Shown one piece after another: positions 47,612 through 56,091 of a stretch of DNA of 64,000 nt (the stretch's first letter is position 1; the number at the start of each line of letters is the position of its first letter). Origin of the DNA: Saccharopolyspora kobensis. Its GTDB lineage: Bacteria; Actinomycetota; Actinomycetes; Mycobacteriales; Pseudonocardiaceae. The translations under genes were made by a program, and so were the position numbers. The stretch lies in the NCBI RefSeq assembly GCF_900108315.1, contig NZ_FNVB01000004.1, positions 310,001 through 374,000 on the forward strand, in the 5' to 3' direction. Under the pieces are notes generated by a model. It saw only the letters and a program-made list of their open reading frames with translations, was not told the DNA's origin and did not search any database.

Positions 47612-47692
47612 ATGTCGAGGTTCGGCACTCTCGTCGCTCGCCTGCACGTCGATCTCGTGCAGCAGGCCAGCGCGCTCTGTCGCGTGCGTTAA
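47612..47692 (+). CDS. 26-residue cysteine-containing leader peptide (putative attenuator)
   Basis: ATG at 47612 to TAA at 47692 encodes a 26-residue peptide whose C-terminal part is RLHVDLVQQASALCRVR. The R-x-HVDL-x5-SALC pattern is that of actinobacterial putative leader peptides, which usually precede sulfur-assimilation or sulfur-transfer genes. The TGT Cys codon lies four codons before the stop, so ribosome stalling when cysteine is scarce could alter downstream RNA folding. Hairpins follow at 47706-47743 and 47840-47864. The promoter places the transcription start at the ATG. I infer control of the SBP56-like gene. Confidence 0.72.
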   Translation: MSRFGTLVARLHVDLVQQASALCRVR

Positions 47693-47915
47693 GTCCCCGC
47701 CACCACTGCGCGGCAATTCGAATTCGCCACCGCGGTCGCGCAGCCGGGCCATGCGTTCCCGGTCCACGGCAGGACTAGGAGAACGAAGCGCTCTTGGCCG
47801 CGCGTCGAGAGCTCGGCAGCTAATCGCCCGATTCCCCGTCGTGCGGCCCTGTTCCGGCCGCACGGCTGTTCCGGCACGCCCGAATCAGGGCCACACACCG
47901 ATTCTCGGAGCATTG
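47693..47915 (+). promoter_or_regulatory. Transcribed leader with candidate attenuator hairpins
   Basis: This 223-base stretch has no convincing gene. CTGCGCG (47706-47712) can pair with CGCGCAG (47737-47743) directly after the leader-peptide stop. CGTGCGGCC (47840-47848) pairs perfectly with GGCCGCACG (47856-47864) across 7 bases. A GGAG 7 bases before the ATG at 47916 serves the SBP56-like gene. The remaining 47459-47575 bases hold nothing recognised apart from the promoter. Confidence 0.5.
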
Positions 47916-49739
47916 ATGAAGAGCAGATACCGAAGACTGTCCACCGGTTTGGGCGCCGCACTGCTGGCCGTCGGCGCGGTCACGCTGCCGGTGCAGGACG
48001 CTTACGCCGACGTCGAAGTGTCCACCCACTCGATCAAGGGCGCCGACGGCAAGGACTACACGGTCACCAACCACCTGGTGACCAGCGCGCTGGAGAAGTC
48101 CCGGTCCGACGGCAAGCGCAAGGAATGGCTGCTGGTGTGGGCCGGTGACGAGAACATCGCCGACACCGCCGTGCCGAAGGTCCGCGACCTGCCCGGATCG
48201 CTCACCGGTGGCATCGGCGACGTCGCGGATTCGCTGCCCGGCCCGGACTTCCTCGCGGTCATCGACGCCACCCCGGGATCTCCCGGGTACGGCGAGGTCG
48301 TCAACACCATCACCGTCGGGCCGCTGGTGGAGAACGAGCCGCACCACATGCAGTACGTCTGGCACAAGGGCGACACGATCTACGCCGGTGCGCTCTTCGG
48401 CGCGGCGACCTACGCCTTCGACGTCACCGCACTGCCGTCGGTGAAGCTGAAGGGCATTAGCCTGCCGTCGCAGACGCTCGGCGGTTCGGTGCCCGACGCG
48501 TACTGGGTGCTCAAGGACGGCACCGCGTACGCGACCTACATGGGCGGGCCCGTCGCGCCCGGCCCGTACCGCTACGACGACGGTTCGGTGCACATCGGCA
48601 ACGGCTTCGCCGGCAGCCCCGGTGAAGTGGTCCGGTTCGACGAGAACGCCAAGGTGCTCTCGCAGTCACCGGCCGCGACGCCGGGCGGCGACAACGAGAA
48701 GCTGTGCGCCAACCTGCCGCGGCTCGGCCAGCCGACCTGCGCCAACCCGCACGGCATCCAGGCCCGCGAAGACCTGAACACGCTGGTCACCGCGGACTAC
48801 GTGGAGCCGCGCAACATCATCCTGGACCCGGTGAAGGCGCCGTCGCCGTACCTGCGGCGACCGACCGTGCGGACCTGGGACATCTCCGACCGCAACCACC
48901 CGAAGCTCAAGGCGGTGTCCTACCTGCCCGACGGCCCGCGCGCCGACCCGAACGACCCGCTGCACCAGGAGAGCCGCGCGGTCATGGAGACGACCGTGAC
49001 CAACCTGCCCGGTCACAAGGGCGCTTTCGCGCAGACCATGCAGGGCGGTGCGGTGTTCTACACGCCGGACATCACCGCCGCCGAACCGCAGTGGCGGCAG
49101 GTGTTCGACGACGGCACCGCGGCACCGGGCTTCGACGCGGCCAACGACCGCAACGGCGGGAGCTCCAACGGCGGCTGGATCCAGACCAGCCCGGACGACC
49201 GCTTCCTGTACCGCGCGATCCAGGGCCGCCAGCCCGGCACCTTCGGCGCCGACGACCCCGGAACCACCGGCGGCGTCTACGTGCTGGACATCTCGAAGCT
49301 GGTCGCGGCGGGCACCGACTACCGGTGCTCGATCGACACCAAGCAGGAAGCCGAGCACGGTGGCGCCGAGGCGGACTGCCCGACCCTGGCGGGGGCGACG
49401 CCGATCAACCCCGGCCAGCCCGGCGCGGGACCGCACTGGGGCGCCTACGACAACTTCGTGCTCGACGACGACGGCTACTACCGCGAGACCCAGCAGCCGC
49501 GGCGGCTCGCGGTGTCGAACTACTTCGTCGCCCGCTCCGGACTGGACGGTGACCACAAGGTCAACCTCGTGCACCTGGGGCCGGACGGGAAGGTCTCGCT
49601 CGACGAGGACTTCCGCGACGAGGTCACCGGCGAGGTGGGCGTGAACTTCAACCGGAAGACCTGGCCGCACGGCCAGTTCGGCAACGCCAAACCGCACTCG
49701 GAGCTGTTCGTGGTCGCCGACGAGGACCTCAAGGGCTGA
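47916..49739 (+). CDS. Secreted SBP56-like (selenium-binding / methanethiol oxidase family) beta-propeller
   Basis: The 607-residue protein has a Sec signal (about residues 1-32, ending DAYA|D). Blocks matching SBP56 follow: DFLAVIDATPGSPGYGEVV, ENEPHHMQYVWHKGDTIYAG, WIQTSPDDRFLYRAIQG and a C-terminal WPHGQFGNAKPHSELF. SBP56 proteins include copper-dependent methanethiol oxidases. The conserved histidines remain, but the protein is longer than the usual 450-470 residues. The ATG at 47916 has GGAG 7 bases upstream. It is preceded by a cysteine-type leader and followed by a membrane protein, so a cell-surface sulfur- or metal-linked role is plausible, not shown. Confidence 0.75.
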   Translation: MKSRYRRLSTGLGAALLAVGAVTLPVQDAYADVEVSTHSIKGADGKDYTVTNHLVTSALEKSRSDGKRKEWLLVWAGDENIADTAVPKVRDLPGSLTGGIGDVADSLPGPDFLAVIDATPGSPGYGEVVNTITVGPLVENEPHHMQYVWHKGDTIYAGALFGAATYAFDVTALPSVKLKGISLPSQTLGGSVPDAYWVLKDGTAYATYMGGPVAPGPYRYDDGSVHIGNGFAGSPGEVVRFDENAKVLSQSPAATPGGDNEKLCANLPRLGQPTCANPHGIQAREDLNTLVTADYVEPRNIILDPVKAPSPYLRRPTVRTWDISDRNHPKLKAVSYLPDGPRADPNDPLHQESRAVMETTVTNLPGHKGAFAQTMQGGAVFYTPDITAAEPQWRQVFDDGTAAPGFDAANDRNGGSSNGGWIQTSPDDRFLYRAIQGRQPGTFGADDPGTTGGVYVLDISKLVAAGTDYRCSIDTKQEAEHGGAEADCPTLAGATPINPGQPGAGPHWGAYDNFVLDDDGYYRETQQPRRLAVSNYFVARSGLDGDHKVNLVHLGPDGKVSLDEDFRDEVTGEVGVNFNRKTWPHGQFGNAKPHSELFVVADEDLKG

Positions 49740-49863
49740 TCGCGAACCCGCCGCGCGGCGCTGCCGGTCGCGCGGCGGGCCCGCTGAACCGCGTCGGTGG
49801 CGCCGTCTCCGCACGCCCGGCGCCACCGGCGCGGATCCCTGAACCTCCGAACACGAGAAAGCG

Positions 49864-51531
49864 GTGGAGCACATGCATTCCCACCTCGCGGCGTCCGAAG
49901 TGGACCTGCTGGGACTGGTGCTGCGAGTGGTGCTGCTGACCAGCACCGCACTGGTGGCGGGCATCGGCCTGCTGCGCCCGGCGGTCGCAGTGCGGCCCCG
50001 GCTCGCCTGGGGCGCGGCGGCGCTCGCCGCCGCGGCCAGCGCGAGCTCCGCCGTGGTGCTCGACATCGACATCGGCTTCGCCGTCGCGCACGCGCTGCTC
50101 GCGCTCGCGGTGCCGGCCTCGCTGCGCTGGCGGACGGCGGCCACCTACCTGGGTTTCGCGCTGGCCCTGCTGCTCATCGCCGAGGCCGCGCTGGAGCACG
50201 CTTCGTTCGAGTTCTTCCTCGACACGGTCTTCGCCGCCGTCGCGGTGGTCTGGTTCGGCATCGCCGCGGGGGAGTGGCGATCCGGCAGCGGACTGCGCCC
50301 CGGGCCGGTGGCGTTGACCGCCGCGATCGCGCTGGCGGGAGCGGGGACGGCGCAGCTGCTGGCGTCCGGTTTCCTCGACCGACGCCTGGTGGAGAGCGCG
50401 CACGGCGCGACGATGCTCGTCCTTGCCGTCGCCGCCCTCGCGGTGCTGGTGCTGACCGTCGTGCTCCGCGATGTGCGGCAGCGCTACCGGTTCGGCGCGG
50501 CGGGCGTGCTGGTCGCGACCGTCGCGTGGACGGCTCTGCCAGGACTTCCGCCACCGGCCGACCTGCCCGTGCCCGGAGTGCCCCGGGTGGTGACCGCGGC
50601 CGGAACGTCGGTGCTGGTCAGCCCGCACCGACCGGGGCGGAACCTGGTGCACTTCCCGGAGAGTGCCGGGCTGGAAGTGGTGGTGGAGACCGCTGCCGGA
50701 CTCGCCCGCGCGGTGCCCCGCCCGGGGAGCTCCGGGACCTGGGCGGAGATCGACCTGCCTGCTGGCCGCAGCGATCTGCTCGTGCGGCGGGGCGCTGAAG
50801 AAGCGTCGGTGGATCTCGACGCGGGTGAACTGCCCGCGCTGCCCGACGCAGTGGGGCCGGACGGCGCTGAATGCGCCAGCGCCGCCTTGGGCGGATTCGC
50901 CGCCGGATCACCGGGCGTCCTCGACCGCTGCCCGTCCGCCGAACTGTCCGAAGAGGATGGTGAAGCGCTGGGGAAGCTGGTCGGATACCTCGCCGAAGTC
51001 CCGGTCCCGTCGATCAACGTGGTCGGCGACGACTCACCTCGCGGACGCGCCGCCACCGAGCTGGTGACCGCTGCGGCCCAGCAGCGCGGCATTCCGCTCC
51101 GCGAGGACCGGGAGGGTGCGCTGCTCGTGGTGTCCGGCTGGTCCCGTGCGGCCGAAGCGCTCGACGACGCCAACCGCGGCACGAGCTACCTCTACGGCGT
51201 GCAGCTGGCTCCCTGGCTGCTGCACGGCCCGGTGGTGAACAAGGTCCCCGGCGTCTCGATACCGCTCCGGTTCGACCCGCGCGACCAGCGCTCGCTGGCC
51301 TACGGCATGACCCTCGCCGCGCGCTTCGGCGGCGAACCGCCCTCGCTCGCCGGGTTCCGCCGCTGGCTCGCGGCCCGCGGCGAGCACGTCACCGGCGCGG
51401 TCTCCGTCTACGCGTCGGCCCAGGTCGACGTCATGCAGATGCCCACCCACCAGCACGGCAGCACCGCGGCGGGCCAGTGGATCCCGAAGGGAACCATCGT
51501 CGCCATCTCCGGCCCGCTCGGCAACGGCTGA
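49864..51531 (+). CDS. Polytopic membrane protein with large external binding-protein-like domain
   Basis: The 555-residue protein begins MEHMHSHL. It has about seven to eight membrane spans within residues 11-220 (a CopD-like layout, but no firm match), then an external part of about 335 residues. The last 150 residues (VVGDDSPRGRAATELVTAAA, LRFDPRDQRSLAYGMTLAAR) resemble the end of type I periplasmic binding proteins. A Met/His cluster, MQMPTHQHG, is near the C-terminus. I do not recognise the family as a whole. It follows the SBP56-like gene by 124 bases. The GTG at 49864 is used; an ATG at 49873 is possible. Confidence 0.6.
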   Translation: MEHMHSHLAASEVDLLGLVLRVVLLTSTALVAGIGLLRPAVAVRPRLAWGAAALAAAASASSAVVLDIDIGFAVAHALLALAVPASLRWRTAATYLGFALALLLIAEAALEHASFEFFLDTVFAAVAVVWFGIAAGEWRSGSGLRPGPVALTAAIALAGAGTAQLLASGFLDRRLVESAHGATMLVLAVAALAVLVLTVVLRDVRQRYRFGAAGVLVATVAWTALPGLPPPADLPVPGVPRVVTAAGTSVLVSPHRPGRNLVHFPESAGLEVVVETAAGLARAVPRPGSSGTWAEIDLPAGRSDLLVRRGAEEASVDLDAGELPALPDAVGPDGAECASAALGGFAAGSPGVLDRCPSAELSEEDGEALGKLVGYLAEVPVPSINVVGDDSPRGRAATELVTAAAQQRGIPLREDREGALLVVSGWSRAAEALDDANRGTSYLYGVQLAPWLLHGPVVNKVPGVSIPLRFDPRDQRSLAYGMTLAARFGGEPPSLAGFRRWLAARGEHVTGAVSVYASAQVDVMQMPTHQHGSTAAGQWIPKGTIVAISGPLGNG

Positions 51532-51579
51532 CCGAACCCGGCCGGACCACCAGGAACCGGCCAGACAGAAGGAGGAACC

Positions 51580-51771
51580 ATGTCCGCAACCATCCGCAGG
51601 CTCGCCGCGGTCGCCGCCACCGCGATCACCGCCTGCCTGCTCACCGGCGGCGTCGCGACCGCCGAGCCGATCTGGGTGCTCCCCGGCGTCGACCTGGGCT
51701 CCCTGCTCGAACCGTCGGTTCAGCTGCCCACCCAGCTGCTCGCACCGGTCTTCGACGTCCTGAACCCGTGA
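51580..51771 (+). CDS. 63-residue secreted peptide precursor 1
   Basis: A Sec signal (residues about 1-28, cleaved after VATA) precedes a mature peptide of about 35 residues, EPIWVLPGVDLGSLLEP... ending LAPVFDVLNP. It is hydrophobic, acidic, and without cysteine. AAGGAGG lies 5 bases before the ATG, which is as good a ribosome site as any in the window. No known family is recognised. Its position between the membrane gene and a second small secreted peptide suggests a cassette. Confidence 0.65.
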   Translation: MSATIRRLAAVAATAITACLLTGGVATAEPIWVLPGVDLGSLLEPSVQLPTQLLAPVFDVLNP

Positions 51772-51785
51772 TCGGAGGAACCACC

Positions 51786-52022
51786 ATGACCAAGCGGAAC
51801 ACCGGCCGCGCCCTCACCGCCGCTGTGCTCACCGGCGCCGCGCTGCTCAGCGCCGCCCCGGCGGCGCTCGCCGAGGCGCCCCGCCAGGACGGCGTCGCCG
51901 TCGTCGACGAACCGGACACCAGCGAGCTGAACAACAAGTGGACCTTCGCGCCGCTGGGCGTGCCGGTCTTCGGACTGATCGACTCCCTCAGCGGGGTGCC
52001 GAAGAGGCTGGGGCTGATCTGA
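51786..52022 (+). CDS. 78-residue secreted peptide precursor 2
   Basis: The signal (about residues 1-29, cleaved after AALA) precedes a mature peptide of about 49 residues that contains NNKWTFAPLGVPVFGLIDSL. CGGAGG is 7 bases before the ATG at 51786. It shares a hydrophobic P-V-F-x-x-(L/I) stretch with the preceding small peptide, but not overall identity. The function is unknown. It closes the cassette; the next gene is on the other strand. Confidence 0.65.
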   Translation: MTKRNTGRALTAAVLTGAALLSAAPAALAEAPRQDGVAVVDEPDTSELNNKWTFAPLGVPVFGLIDSLSGVPKRLGLI

Positions 52023-52126
52023 CCCCGCTCACCGGGCCCGGCGCATCCCGTCGCGGGCACGGTCCGGCCCGGACCGGCTCGACCTCGGGCGCCGCCGGGC
52101 CCGGTGCCGGCGCATGCCGGGCGGCG

Positions 52127-52615
52127 TCACAACCAGGCGACGATCACGCCCGGGGCGATGGCCAGGGCGCCGAACCGGACGAAGCGCCCGATGAAACCGG
52201 TGATCACGAACGTGGACAGCGGCACCTTCGCCCAGCCGGCGATCACCGCCACCGCCGCGAACGGCGGCAGGCTCGCCGTGGCGCTGACCAGCAGGACCGC
52301 GCCGGTCCACACCGGACGCCGCTGGCAGTTCGCGCGGAACCGCTCCAGCCACTCGCGCCATCGCCCGCCCTTCTCGCCCGTGTTCTTGCGGCGGAAGAAC
52401 TTCGGCAGCCGGATCACCCCGCGCGCCGCGTAGAAGTGCAGCAGCTTCCCGCCGATCTGGCCGGTGGCGATCACCACCGCCAGCAGCCACCACGGGATCT
52501 CCGGGCCGTTGAGCACCAGGCCGATGGCGAACAGCTCGACGCTGATCAGCGGGAGCAGCGCGGACGCCACCGACACCCCGAAGGCGGTGGACAGCAATCC
52601 GATGACGGTCAGCAC
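52127..52615 (-). CDS. YqaA/SNARE-associated-type membrane protein
   Basis: The 162-residue protein has four to five hydrophobic segments. ATGQIGGKLLHFYAARGVIR, SATASLPPFAAVAVIAGWAK and STFVITGFIGRFVRFGAL are typical of the YqaA branch of the SNARE-associated (VTT/DedA) superfamily, which is linked to membrane lipid handling. The GTG at 52615 is the start. It converges on the small secreted peptide gene. Confidence 0.75.
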   Translation of the reverse strand: MLTVIGLLSTAFGVSVASALLPLISVELFAIGLVLNGPEIPWWLLAVVIATGQIGGKLLHFYAARGVIRLPKFFRRKNTGEKGGRWREWLERFRANCQRRPVWTGAVLLVSATASLPPFAAVAVIAGWAKVPLSTFVITGFIGRFVRFGALAIAPGVIVAWL

Positions 52616-52821
52616 GTTCGCCCCCAGCGCGTTCAGACCAGCTGACGGAAGGCTAGCAATTCGAGCACGTGCTGCTCAGCGAGCCCGCTCCGGCCGAAAT
52701 CCGCGCGACAGCTGCAGGTCGTGCGCGTGCGGAGCCTGCGCCTTCCCGGATGCGGTGCGTCGGTCATCGCGGCTTCGGCCACCAATCGGGGTGAAAGGTT
52801 CAGTCGAGCGGAAGAGCGCGT

Positions 52822-53385
52822 TCACGAAGTCTTGAACTGGAGTTCCAGCGAACCCGACAACCGCAGCTCCCGCAGCGGGCGCCCACCGGCGTCCAGCGTC
52901 CGCACCGTACCGTCCGGGGCCCATCCCGCGCTGCGGAAGAAGGCCATCGACGCGGTATCCGCCTCCGGCACCCACACGACGCCCCGGGTGGCACCGGTCG
53001 CGGCCAATCGCTGCGCCATCTCGCCCAGCAACCGCCCGCCGTGCCCGCGCCGCCCCCAGCGCGGCTCCACCAGGAGCGCGCTGACCAGGACCACGGTGCT
53101 CGCGTCGGGCGGCATCGAGCCGTTGGCCGCCGCGATCTCCGGTTCCGGCGCCGGGCCGGCGGCGCAGAAACCCACCACCCAGGAGCCCTCGGTCGCCACC
53201 AGCACGGTGACCGGCCCCTCGGTCAACGCCTGCTGCCACTCCTGCTCGGCGGCGGCGGAGTCCAAGCCGTCCAGCACCTCGGCGGGCAGCAGCTCGGTGT
53301 ACGCGGTCCGCCAGGTGGTCAACTGGATCCGCGCGACCTCCACGGCATCGGACGGCACCGCTTCCCGCACTTCGGCATCAGCCAT
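52822..53385 (-). CDS. GNAT-family N-acetyltransferase
   Basis: The 187-residue protein has the acetyl-CoA loop VEPRWGRRGHGGRLLGEMAQRL (R-G-x-G-G core at about 113-118) and, before it, VVGFCAAGPA. The N-terminal VREAVPSDAVEVARIQLTTW is typical. The substrate is unknown. The ATG at 53385 is the start; the upstream intergenic region is divergent from the AlkZ-like gene. Confidence 0.87.
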   Translation of the reverse strand: MADAEVREAVPSDAVEVARIQLTTWRTAYTELLPAEVLDGLDSAAAEQEWQQALTEGPVTVLVATEGSWVVGFCAAGPAPEPEIAAANGSMPPDASTVVLVSALLVEPRWGRRGHGGRLLGEMAQRLAATGATRGVVWVPEADTASMAFFRSAGWAPDGTVRTLDAGGRPLRELRLSGSLELQFKTS

Positions 53386-53616
53386 GCGGTCAATCTAGAG
53401 GTTGCTGCGGTCGCTGTGCGTGGCGGATCGGACACCAGATGGTGGAGAACGCCCGCGCTGCTGGACAACGCCGGTGAACCGGCTGTGACGGTCGCCGGCT
53501 CGTCGAGCGGGCGGGATCGACTCGCGCTCAACGCAGCGTGCGCGTTCCGGCACTGCGCGGTGCGACCCGCCGTCGGGCTGTCGGGCCTCGCTGGCACCAT
53601 CGGGCAGGTGCAGACC

Positions 53617-54825
53617 ATGAGCCGCGACACCGCTCGCCGAGTTGCTTTGGCCGCCCAGGGATTCGCCGACCAGCCGCCGCGCGGCGACGTGACCCGGCGG
53701 CACCTCCTGCGCACGTTGTCCCGGACCAAGCTGCTGCAGCTCGACTCCGTCAACGTCGCCGTCCGCGCCCACTACATGCCGCTGTTCAGCCGGCTGGGCG
53801 CCTACGCTCCCGAACTGGTCGACACCGCGGCCTGGTCGCACCGGGCGCGGCAACCCCGGCTGCTGGTCGAGTACTGGGCGCACGAAGCCTCGCTCATCCC
53901 CATCGAGGACTGGGCGCTGCTGCGCTGGCGGATGCGGGAGTACGGCGGGGCGTGGCGGCGGCGCAGCCGGGAGCTCCTCGAACGCTCACCGGAGCTCGTC
54001 AACGACGTGCTGGCCGCGGTCAAGGACCTCGGCCCGATCGGTGCGGGCGCGCTGGAGCGCGAGCTCGGTGGCGGCGAGCGCCAAGGCCGCGGCCCGTGGT
54101 GGAACCGCACCGACACCAAGCGCGTCTGCGAGCTGCTGTTCGCGATGGGCGAGCTGACCACCGGAACCCGACGCGGCTTCGAACGCCTCTACGACCTGCC
54201 CGAGCGGGTGCTGCCCGCTCACGTCCTCGGCCACGAACCGGAGGACGACGAGGCGATCCGGGCGCTGGTGGAGCGGTCCGCGCACGCGCTCGGCGTGGCC
54301 ACCGAACCCGATCTCCGGGACTACTACCGGCTTTCCCCGTCCCAGTCCCAGCAGGCGGTGGCCCAGCTGGTCGAGGAAGGCGTGCTCGAACCCGTCTCGG
54401 TGAACGGCTGGCGGCAGCCCGCCTACCGGCACTCCGCGGCGCGGATTCCGCGCAAGGTGACCGGCCGGGCGCTGCTGTGCCCCTTCGACCCGCTGATCTG
54501 GGAGCGTTCGCGCGCGGAGCGGTTGTTCGACTTCCACTACCGCATCGAGATCTACGTTCCCGAACCCAAGCGGAAGTACGGCTACTACGTCTTCCCCTTC
54601 CTCCTCAACGGTGAACTGGTGGCCCGCGTCGACCTGAAGGCGGACCGCGCCGCAGGCGTGCTGCGGGTGCCCGGCGCGTTCGCCGAACCGGGCTCCGACC
54701 TGGGCGAGGTCGTCCCGGAACTGGCGGCCGCACTGCGCGACATGGCGTCCTGGCTGGGCCTCGACGACGTCGTCATCGGCGACCGGGGGGATCTCGCCAA
54801 GCCCCTCCGCGCGGTCACCCGCTGA
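53617..54825 (+). CDS. AlkZ-like (YcaQ/HTH_42) DNA glycosylase
   Basis: The 402-residue protein belongs to the winged-helix HTH_42 family. The active-site pattern appears as LLQLDSVNVAVRAHYMPLFS (QxD, about residues 36-56), followed by VEYWAHEASLIP. Related proteins remove bulky or crosslinking alkylated bases; the QxD group includes E. coli YcaQ. Self-resistance or general repair are both possible. The ATG at 53617 is used; a GTG three codons earlier may be the leaderless start. Confidence 0.85.
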   Translation: MSRDTARRVALAAQGFADQPPRGDVTRRHLLRTLSRTKLLQLDSVNVAVRAHYMPLFSRLGAYAPELVDTAAWSHRARQPRLLVEYWAHEASLIPIEDWALLRWRMREYGGAWRRRSRELLERSPELVNDVLAAVKDLGPIGAGALERELGGGERQGRGPWWNRTDTKRVCELLFAMGELTTGTRRGFERLYDLPERVLPAHVLGHEPEDDEAIRALVERSAHALGVATEPDLRDYYRLSPSQSQQAVAQLVEEGVLEPVSVNGWRQPAYRHSAARIPRKVTGRALLCPFDPLIWERSRAERLFDFHYRIEIYVPEPKRKYGYYVFPFLLNGELVARVDLKADRAAGVLRVPGAFAEPGSDLGEVVPELAAALRDMASWLGLDDVVIGDRGDLAKPLRAVTR

Positions 54826-54840
54826 ACTTCGGCCGGAGCA

Positions 54841-55218
54841 TCAGCCGGTCCGAGCTCCTTCGGCGCGTTCCTGCGCCGCGACGACCTCGTCGCCGTACTC
54901 GGCCGCCCACGCGCCGAGCGCCTCGATCGGTTCGAGCAGGCTCTCGCCGAGCTCGGTCAGGTGGTACTCGACCCGTGGCGGTGCCTCCCGGTACGAGTTC
55001 CTGGTGACCAGGCCGTTCTGCTGGAGGCGGCGCAGCGTCTCGGCGAGCACCTTCGTGCGGATGCCACCTATCCGCCGCTGGAGCTCGACCGGGCGCAGCG
55101 GACCGTTGCGCAGGACCCAGACGACCACCGGGTTCCACGTGTTCGACAGCAGGTCGAACGCCAACCGCGCGCGGCAGTCGGCGATGAACCCGTCCTGCCC
55201 GGGGAACAGCTCGGTCAT
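54841..55218 (-). CDS. HxlR-family transcriptional regulator
   Basis: The 125-residue protein has the HxlR pattern: LLSNTWNPVVVWVLRNGPLR, then ELQRRIGGIRTKVLAETLRR and VEYHLTELGESLLEPIEALG, a winged helix. It lacks the Cys residue used by some redox-sensing members near the HTH, though Cys15 is present. It diverges from the F420-dependent reductase gene across 122 bases, so it is a likely controller. GAGGAG lies 6 bases before the ATG. Confidence 0.9.
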   Translation of the reverse strand: MTELFPGQDGFIADCRARLAFDLLSNTWNPVVVWVLRNGPLRPVELQRRIGGIRTKVLAETLRRLQQNGLVTRNSYREAPPRVEYHLTELGESLLEPIEALGAWAAEYGDEVVAAQERAEGARTG

Positions 55219-55340
55219 CGGTTTCTCCTCGCCCGTCGTGGTGTCATCCTCGCCCGCTCGAAAGCAACCGAGTGGTACCTGTTGCGCCGCTTAGGTTCGG
55301 CGGCGTCGAACTGACCGCTGGATGAGAGCGAGCAACTGCA

Positions 55341-55991
55341 ATGCGGATCGGAATTCTGGGCACTGGCAACATGGCCGCCGCGCTCGGCGCGCAGTGGGCC
55401 TCCTCGGGCCATGAGTTGATGGTCGGCGGTCGACAACCCGCGAAGGCCGAGGCGCTCGCCCAGCACCTCGGACGGTCGGTGCGGGCCGGAACGTTCGCCG
55501 AGGCCGTTGAATTCGGGTCGGTCGTCCTGATCGCGGTCCTGTCCGGAGCGGTTCGGGAGGTGCTGTCCGCAGCGGGTGCCGAGTCCGGTTCGTTCCGCGA
55601 CAAGGTGGTGGTCGACTGCAGCAACGCCGTCGACCCCGGCCGGTTCGTCCTCGACCTCCCGGCCGGTTCATCGATGGCGGAGCAGATCTCCGAACAGGCT
55701 GTCGGTGCGAAGGTGGTGAAGGCGTTCAACCTCTGCCACGAGTCGATCTGGCGCCTGACGCCACCCTCGTTCGACGGCCGACCGCTGCTCGTCCCGCTGT
55801 GCGGCGACGATGCGGGCGCGGTCGAGATCGTGCGCTCGCTGGTCACCGACATCGGCTGCGAGCCCGCCGACGGTGGCGGATTGGAACGTGCCCCGCTCCT
55901 GGAAGCGACCGCGGCGTTCGCGATCGGCCTGTGGGCCCGCGGAGTGGAAGCACAGGCGATGCTGCCACCTTTCGAGGCCGTCGACATGTGA
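55341..55991 (+). CDS. F420-dependent NADP reductase-like oxidoreductase
   Basis: The 216-residue protein starts MRIGILGTGNMAAALGAQWA with a Rossmann GxGxMA motif. It contains VVDCSNAVDP and GAKVVKAFNLCHESIW, as in NADP/F420 oxidoreductase domain proteins. It may reduce a carbonyl or F420 with NADPH. The divergent HxlR gene suggests induction by a small electrophile. The ATG at 55341 is the start. Confidence 0.85.
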   Translation: MRIGILGTGNMAAALGAQWASSGHELMVGGRQPAKAEALAQHLGRSVRAGTFAEAVEFGSVVLIAVLSGAVREVLSAAGAESGSFRDKVVVDCSNAVDPGRFVLDLPAGSSMAEQISEQAVGAKVVKAFNLCHESIWRLTPPSFDGRPLLVPLCGDDAGAVEIVRSLVTDIGCEPADGGGLERAPLLEATAAFAIGLWARGVEAQAMLPPFEAVDM

Positions 55992-56091
55992 CCGGCCGAG
56001 GTGCGGAGCCGGTGGATCGTGCTGCACATCCGATCCACCGGCACCGCGCGGTGACCACCGCGCGCCGCTGCGGTCGAGCGTTGCGATTCCG

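Noticed and set aside
47512..47778. 88-codon open frame upstream of the SBP56-like gene
   Set aside because: It spans the consensus promoter and leader peptide and has no SD or recognisable domain; the 26-codon leader is better supported.
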